Assembly: GCA_014529385.2 (NCBI GenBank) | Contig: CM043943.1 | Location: forward strand, 151,909,592-151,971,591 | DNA: 62,000 nt | Origin: Adiantum capillus-veneris | Taxonomy: Eukaryota > Streptophyta > Polypodiopsida > Polypodiales > Pteridaceae | Direction of reading: 5' to 3' | Notes under the pieces: generated by a model | The model's input: the letters and a program-made list of their open reading frames with translations, nothing else | Told to the model about the DNA's origin: nothing | The model's database searches: none | In this document: one piece after another, positions 58,237 through 62,000 of the stretch | Numbering within the stretch: position 1 is the first letter of the stretch | Layout of the letters: every line of letters begins with the position of its first letter | Program-made: the position numbers and the translations under genes

Positions 58237-60290
58237 CGACACAGGGATTAAAAGAAACGCTATTGGTTTTTTGATTGAAAATCTCTATTACATATTTAGA
58301 GTTATTTCATGCAAAATCAAAGTGTATGTGCATGCATGTAAGAGGCATTTCCCATACATAGAAAATCGAACATGGCTTGAACCCAACACTGTACAACCCA
58401 AAGAAAAAGATGTTGATAAAGAAGTTGCCAAAACTTTTAAGAGTGGGTTAGATGGATATGTTCAAATTGCACACTATTTTAATTGGGCAACAATTTACTC
58501 AATTGGTCCCAATTGATCAATGCAACCTTGCACTAGACGGCTACAAATATAGACCATTGTCAGATGTGTGTATGAGATACCTTTTGAAGCACTTTGCAGG
58601 GCACTCTATTCCATTCTCCAATGTAGTTGACACCCTGATGTCATATAATCCAATTACAAAAATGTCTCTACAAATAGCTGAAGTGTACGAATATAAGCTA
58701 GCAACATATCACTATTGGAGTCTCTTTGGTCAACATTCCACCATTAGAGATTTCTTATGCAACAAGAATACTAAGTATGATTCTAGGAAAGATTTCTACA
58801 AATTTAGGACCACAAGGATAGTGGTAGATGATCCCAAAGAGATTGTTGTTTGAATATCTAAAATGGAGAACATAGAGAGAATAACACCAATGAAGCACCA
58901 GCCTTATGTGAAGGTCTTAAAGCATGGTCATGGTCAGTGGCTTGCCTATTCATGTCCATCAAAACCCAAGACCGGAGTTTCTATCGGTCATGAGAGTCAA
59001 GCACTTTGGAATGTAAGCTCCACTTCCCTCTGCTCATTTTCTTAACAAATATGTTTTGAAATAAACTTATTTTCTTTTTGTTTTTGAAGGCCTTTGTAAA
59101 AGTGGCAAACATCACATTCAACCATAGATCGTTTGCCACAAAAGAAGAACACGCGGTCATGTACAAGGATGAAATCTAAGATCAATGCATAAACATCTTG
59201 GGGAAGCATCAAGCATCAGCTGCTTGTAGATGACAGCCAAGCATAACAACCTTTAGATGTTTAAAAGGTTTAGAAGATAATGATGTCAAGTTACTACAAT
59301 AAGAGTTGATAGAGGAGAAGATTTGCTTAGTAAAGCAATTACATCAAGAAGACATTCTCGACCTCTCTACAAGTGCAATGAACGAGGTCTTGTCGCTCAA
59401 ATATTGATGGTGTTTAAAGAGCTAGATCCGATAGTAGCAGTTACTTCATGGGAAGAATGTATGTCTCATTACCACATTACGGATGAGATCTACAAATCTC
59501 TCTTCACGATCTGTAGTCAATGGCTAAATCTTAAGCTACAAAAACCAAAGAAGAAACAATCACTTTCAAAAATCACCAAGGGTTATTTGTAGTGTATCAT
59601 TGCACACAAAAATGGCACTTCTAATTTGCAATTCATTTTACCATGGACAACCCAGTGCGTTGGAAAGAATCTCAAAGGCATCGAGTTTCTCCACAATGAG
59701 AATAGTTCTATAGTTTGTGTTGGTATCTGTATCATAGATATGACACACAAAAGTCTTTTATCTAGTGGTTGGAGTGCTATCCAATTTGGTAAATGTATTA
59801 ATGAATGCACATCAACCATCAGAGTTTGTAATTGCTGGCATAGTCAAGTATCAACAAGCTGCTTCCCTAGAGAAGGCAATTTTTGAAAAAGTTGGATGGT
59901 ATGAAAATGCATGTTCTACCTTTGAGCTCTAATAGCATCAGAGACCATTCAAACATGTGCTCTCTACAAAGTGGTTTGGGCATTCTTTAGTCAAGGAGAG
60001 CAATACACCAACTACTCTAGTGTTAAAAGTCACTGTTGGAGCCAATGTATTCTCTCTGCACCACCAAGGAGGAGTTTGATGTTGTGCATTGTGCAATCAA
60101 ATGTATGTGTGTAAAAGAAGATAATCAGGTAATAGACATCTTCTCATCAGGCTATGGGACTAGAGAGGCACTACAACAACAAAGAAAGATTATACCAGTT
60201 GCATGTACCAGTGATCAGCTAACATAGTTGGAAGATCTTTGCCATTCTATAGTGGATGAAGACCTTTGATCTTAGAAGGTGGAAAAAAAT
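57809..60290 (+). pseudogene. Decayed gene with ParB-like and beta-class DNA methyltransferase-like regions
   Basis: Successive plus frames. N-terminal piece 57,809-58,087 (ENFIDMYIEGFKKSAQYLGK). A GA microsatellite then interrupts. 58,340-58,853 reads NRTWLEPNTVQPKEKDV, YKYRPLSDVCMRYLLKHF and YWSLFGQHSTIRDFL, the last like the G-Q-H-S/R motif of ParB/sulfiredoxin-type domains. It continues RIVVDDPKEIVV...QPYVKVLKHGHGQWLAY. A likely intron runs 59,011-59,089 (GTAAGC...GAAG). At about 59,612, ALLICNSFYHGQP matches the methylase motif IV context with NSFY where DPPY is expected; all four base changes would be C-to-T or G-to-A. At about 60,130, IDIFSSGYGTREALQQ resembles the AdoMet-binding DPFxGSGT motif. 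The order IV then I fits beta-class N4/N6 methylases. Many stops. Moderate confidence only. Confidence 0.45.
58157..58234. repeat. (GA)39 microsatellite
   Basis: 78 bp of uninterrupted GA inside the ParB/methylase-like pseudogene. The Arg-Glu repeat it encodes is not a real protein feature. Confidence 0.95.
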
Positions 60291-60715
60291 GGATACCACA
60301 GAGAAAGCCATGGCGAGAAGTTAGAGGAAGAAGAAATATTGAACAACCATTGCATACACAAGTTGATACCATTCTAGAAAGTCTACAAGAATTAGACTGT
60401 TAGTTTTATCATTTTCTTTTCTTTCTACCATTTCAAATTCACCCATGATGTTTAAAACATTGATGTTTAGTTTATTCTTCTTCTCAATTTATTTTCTTTG
60501 AAAAAATGAACTTGTGAGTTTAAGATCTTCACAATAAATAAGATTTAAGGGTCTAGATATCATATGGACATATGGTGGCAAATAACACCCTACAAATATG
60601 TGGCCATAAGATATATTATTTAGTACTTTAAGGCTAAGTGATCATATGATGTTTATTATAACTCATTTACAATGAGCCAAATAAGGCTAGGGGCTACTCA
60701 GAGCACCCCATGACA
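60291..60715. other. No recognisable gene
   Basis: AT-rich, with trailing fragments of the upstream pseudogene possible (ILESLQELDC). No other feature is seen. Confidence 0.45.
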
Positions 60716-61020
60716 TGAAAATCATAGAGTTATTTGTAGAGGTGCCACCCTATGGCCCTAGGGTCATAGGATTTCCAATATTATTTGGTCTACCCTGTGG
60801 CCTTAGGGCCATAGAGTGTCGATATAGAATCTTTAGAGGGATACTTAAGCCACCCAAGGGAGCCTATCTTTTGGGCTTTATGATGCATTTTAGATGTATC
60901 ACATGGTAATCTAGTTAGATATCACAAAACAACTCTACAAACATATTTGACTATAGAGTGCTCATAGTAAGTGTATTAACGGAAATTAACACCTTATGAC
61001 CCTACCCTCATAGGGTGATA
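60716..61020. repeat. Palindromic repeat units, isolated group
   Basis: Two to three units with GCCACCCTATGGCCCTAGGG and CTACCCTGTGGCCTTAGGGC, and a weaker one at about 60,985-61,015. Same palindromic core as the arrays at 16.7-37.3 kb, so the family is dispersed over the window. Confidence 0.75.
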
Positions 61021-61400
61021 TTGCCAATGGGTGCAAATCACTTGGCTCTCTATGGACACACCAAATGCATTGAAATATAAAGCATCCATACTTTGTGGAT
61101 GTATTGCACTTTTTAAAAAGTTCCTTTTGAAATTTGTGACCTTGATTAGTTTCATGAGTATATATGTCTAGCATATTTAAGATATGCCACCCTTCGAGTT
61201 TTAAAATATCCTCTATTTTTTAAGATTCTGTGAGACAACCAAATTTGCATACATGGTTATAAAGTGGAGAGGTTTGCAACAAGATGTTCATGGTAACTTT
61301 CAAGAGTTTTTGTAGCACTTCAAAGGACTTTGGGTTTAATTGGATGTCACATCCCAAGTACCACCATGGGATTCTTCAAAGTACGGTAGTTTATGAACTA
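61021..61400. other. No recognisable gene
   Basis: AT-rich spacer before the terminal gag fragment. Nothing is recognised on either strand. Confidence 0.45.
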
Positions 61401-62000
61401 TTTTCTTTCAATTGTAAGGGAGAAGGTCAATCAAGAGGAGCCTACTATGTTTGAAAGAGAGGTGGAAATTGATGAGGCCAAGGGAAAAAAGATTAAAAAA
61501 GACACATGTTGAGCTAGTGGTAGTGCAACCAATGGTTCATATGGTAGTGGGTAATAGAGTGGAGCAAGCGGTTCAAGGTGTCATGATCCTATTACAGCCA
61601 ACGCTTTGCATGACCTTGCCAATTAATTGCAAGAATTGAGGATTAAAATTATGGATAGAAATCAAAGAGAAGAGCAGCCAACTAGGAGAGCTAGGGGATG
61701 AAGGCTATAGGGAAGATGCTACAATTGTGGTGAAGAGGGTTACTACACCCTTGATTGTCCTGAACCATTGAGAGGGAGAGAAGGGATGTATCCCTTATAT
61801 ATGTGTGGACATGAAAGAGGGGAGGAAAATCATCAAGATCGGGCACTACAAACACCACTGTATCAACAACCCCCTCAACCATTACTTGCAAATGGAGAAG
61901 GTAGGGCTATCAACATCATTACCCTTGAGTAGCAAGATGTGTATGTCATGGCCAATAAGAGAGCTAGGCATGATAAGGAGAAAGATACAAGAGAAAGGAA
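61401..62000 (+). pseudogene. Ty3-like gag fragment, cut by the window end
   Basis: At about 61,712-61,756 the plus strand reads GRCYNCGEEGYYTLDCPEP, a CCHC zinc knuckle with Tyr in place of His. Further on are ALQTPLYQQPPQPLLANGEG, then INIITLE, a stop, and QDVYVMANKRARHDKEKD, the kind of linker seen between gag and protease in Ty3 elements. Frames upstream are broken. It continues past the window, so its extent and lineage are unknown. Confidence 0.6.

Noticed and set aside
1-62000. tRNA, rRNA or organellar gene content
   Set aside because: No cloverleaf-like, rRNA-like or plastid/mitochondrial gene was recognised by eye; a covariance-model search would be decisive.

Overview
This window reads as nuclear DNA of a land plant with a large, repeat-rich genome. 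The evidence is short GT-AG introns, a plant-type multi-exon RING gene, chromoviral and Tat-type Ty3 retrotransposons, Ty1/copia remnants, a Helitron, and long AT-rich stretches without genes. The sequence alone does not fix the lineage. The mix of a ParB/methylase-like pseudogene and an unfamiliar multi-gene DNA transposon makes a seedless plant (fern, lycophyte or bryophyte) my preferred guess over a seed plant, but this is inference.

Layout: 1-2.9 kb, AT-rich, no gene. 2.9-7.4 kb (-), decayed Helitron with Rep/helicase. 7.7-9.05 kb (+), Ty1/copia-like remnant. 11.3-13.3 kb (-), the only convincing host gene: a four-exon gene for a C4C4 RING protein of 390 residues. 13.5-16.7 kb, mostly unassigned, with a possible LTR start at 14.78 kb. 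16.7-17.3, 25.2-27.0 and 36.8-37.3 kb are pieces of one tandem array whose units carry a palindrome built on CTATGGCCCTAGGGCCATAG. The array is split by a chromovirus (17,314-25,203, 5-bp target duplication TAGAG), a 252-bp insertion (25,984-26,235, 8-bp duplication GTAGATGC) and a 9.8-kb DNA transposon (27,019-36,798, 26-bp terminal inverted repeats).

The 9.8-kb element is the most remarkable part. It holds four gene modules: an unrecognised rightward ORF, a leftward histone H3-like ORF followed by a Ulp1/C48-like peptidase, an intact rightward 521-residue unknown, and a leftward transposase-like gene. The H3-like and 521-residue genes diverge from a shared intergenic region with 216-bp tandem repeats and G-boxes. 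The H3-like protein starts with the exact ARTKQTARK tail of histone H3, has a full histone fold and a 60-residue C-terminal extension.

37.4-40.1 kb holds a CACTA-associated-looking remnant and an inverted copy of the copia family. 40.1-57.0 kb is a nest: a degraded chromovirus interrupted by a Tat-lineage Ty3 element with two RNase H domains and an extra pair of duplicated ORFs before gag. A 4.8-kb block (Tat LTR plus the adjoining chromovirus piece) occurs twice as a direct repeat, best explained by tandem duplication plus LTR-LTR deletion. 57.8-60.3 kb (+) is a decayed gene with a ParB-like region and a beta-class DNA methyltransferase-like region. 60.7-61.0 kb has the palindromic repeat again, and 61.4-62.0 kb is the start of another Ty3-like gag, cut by the window edge.
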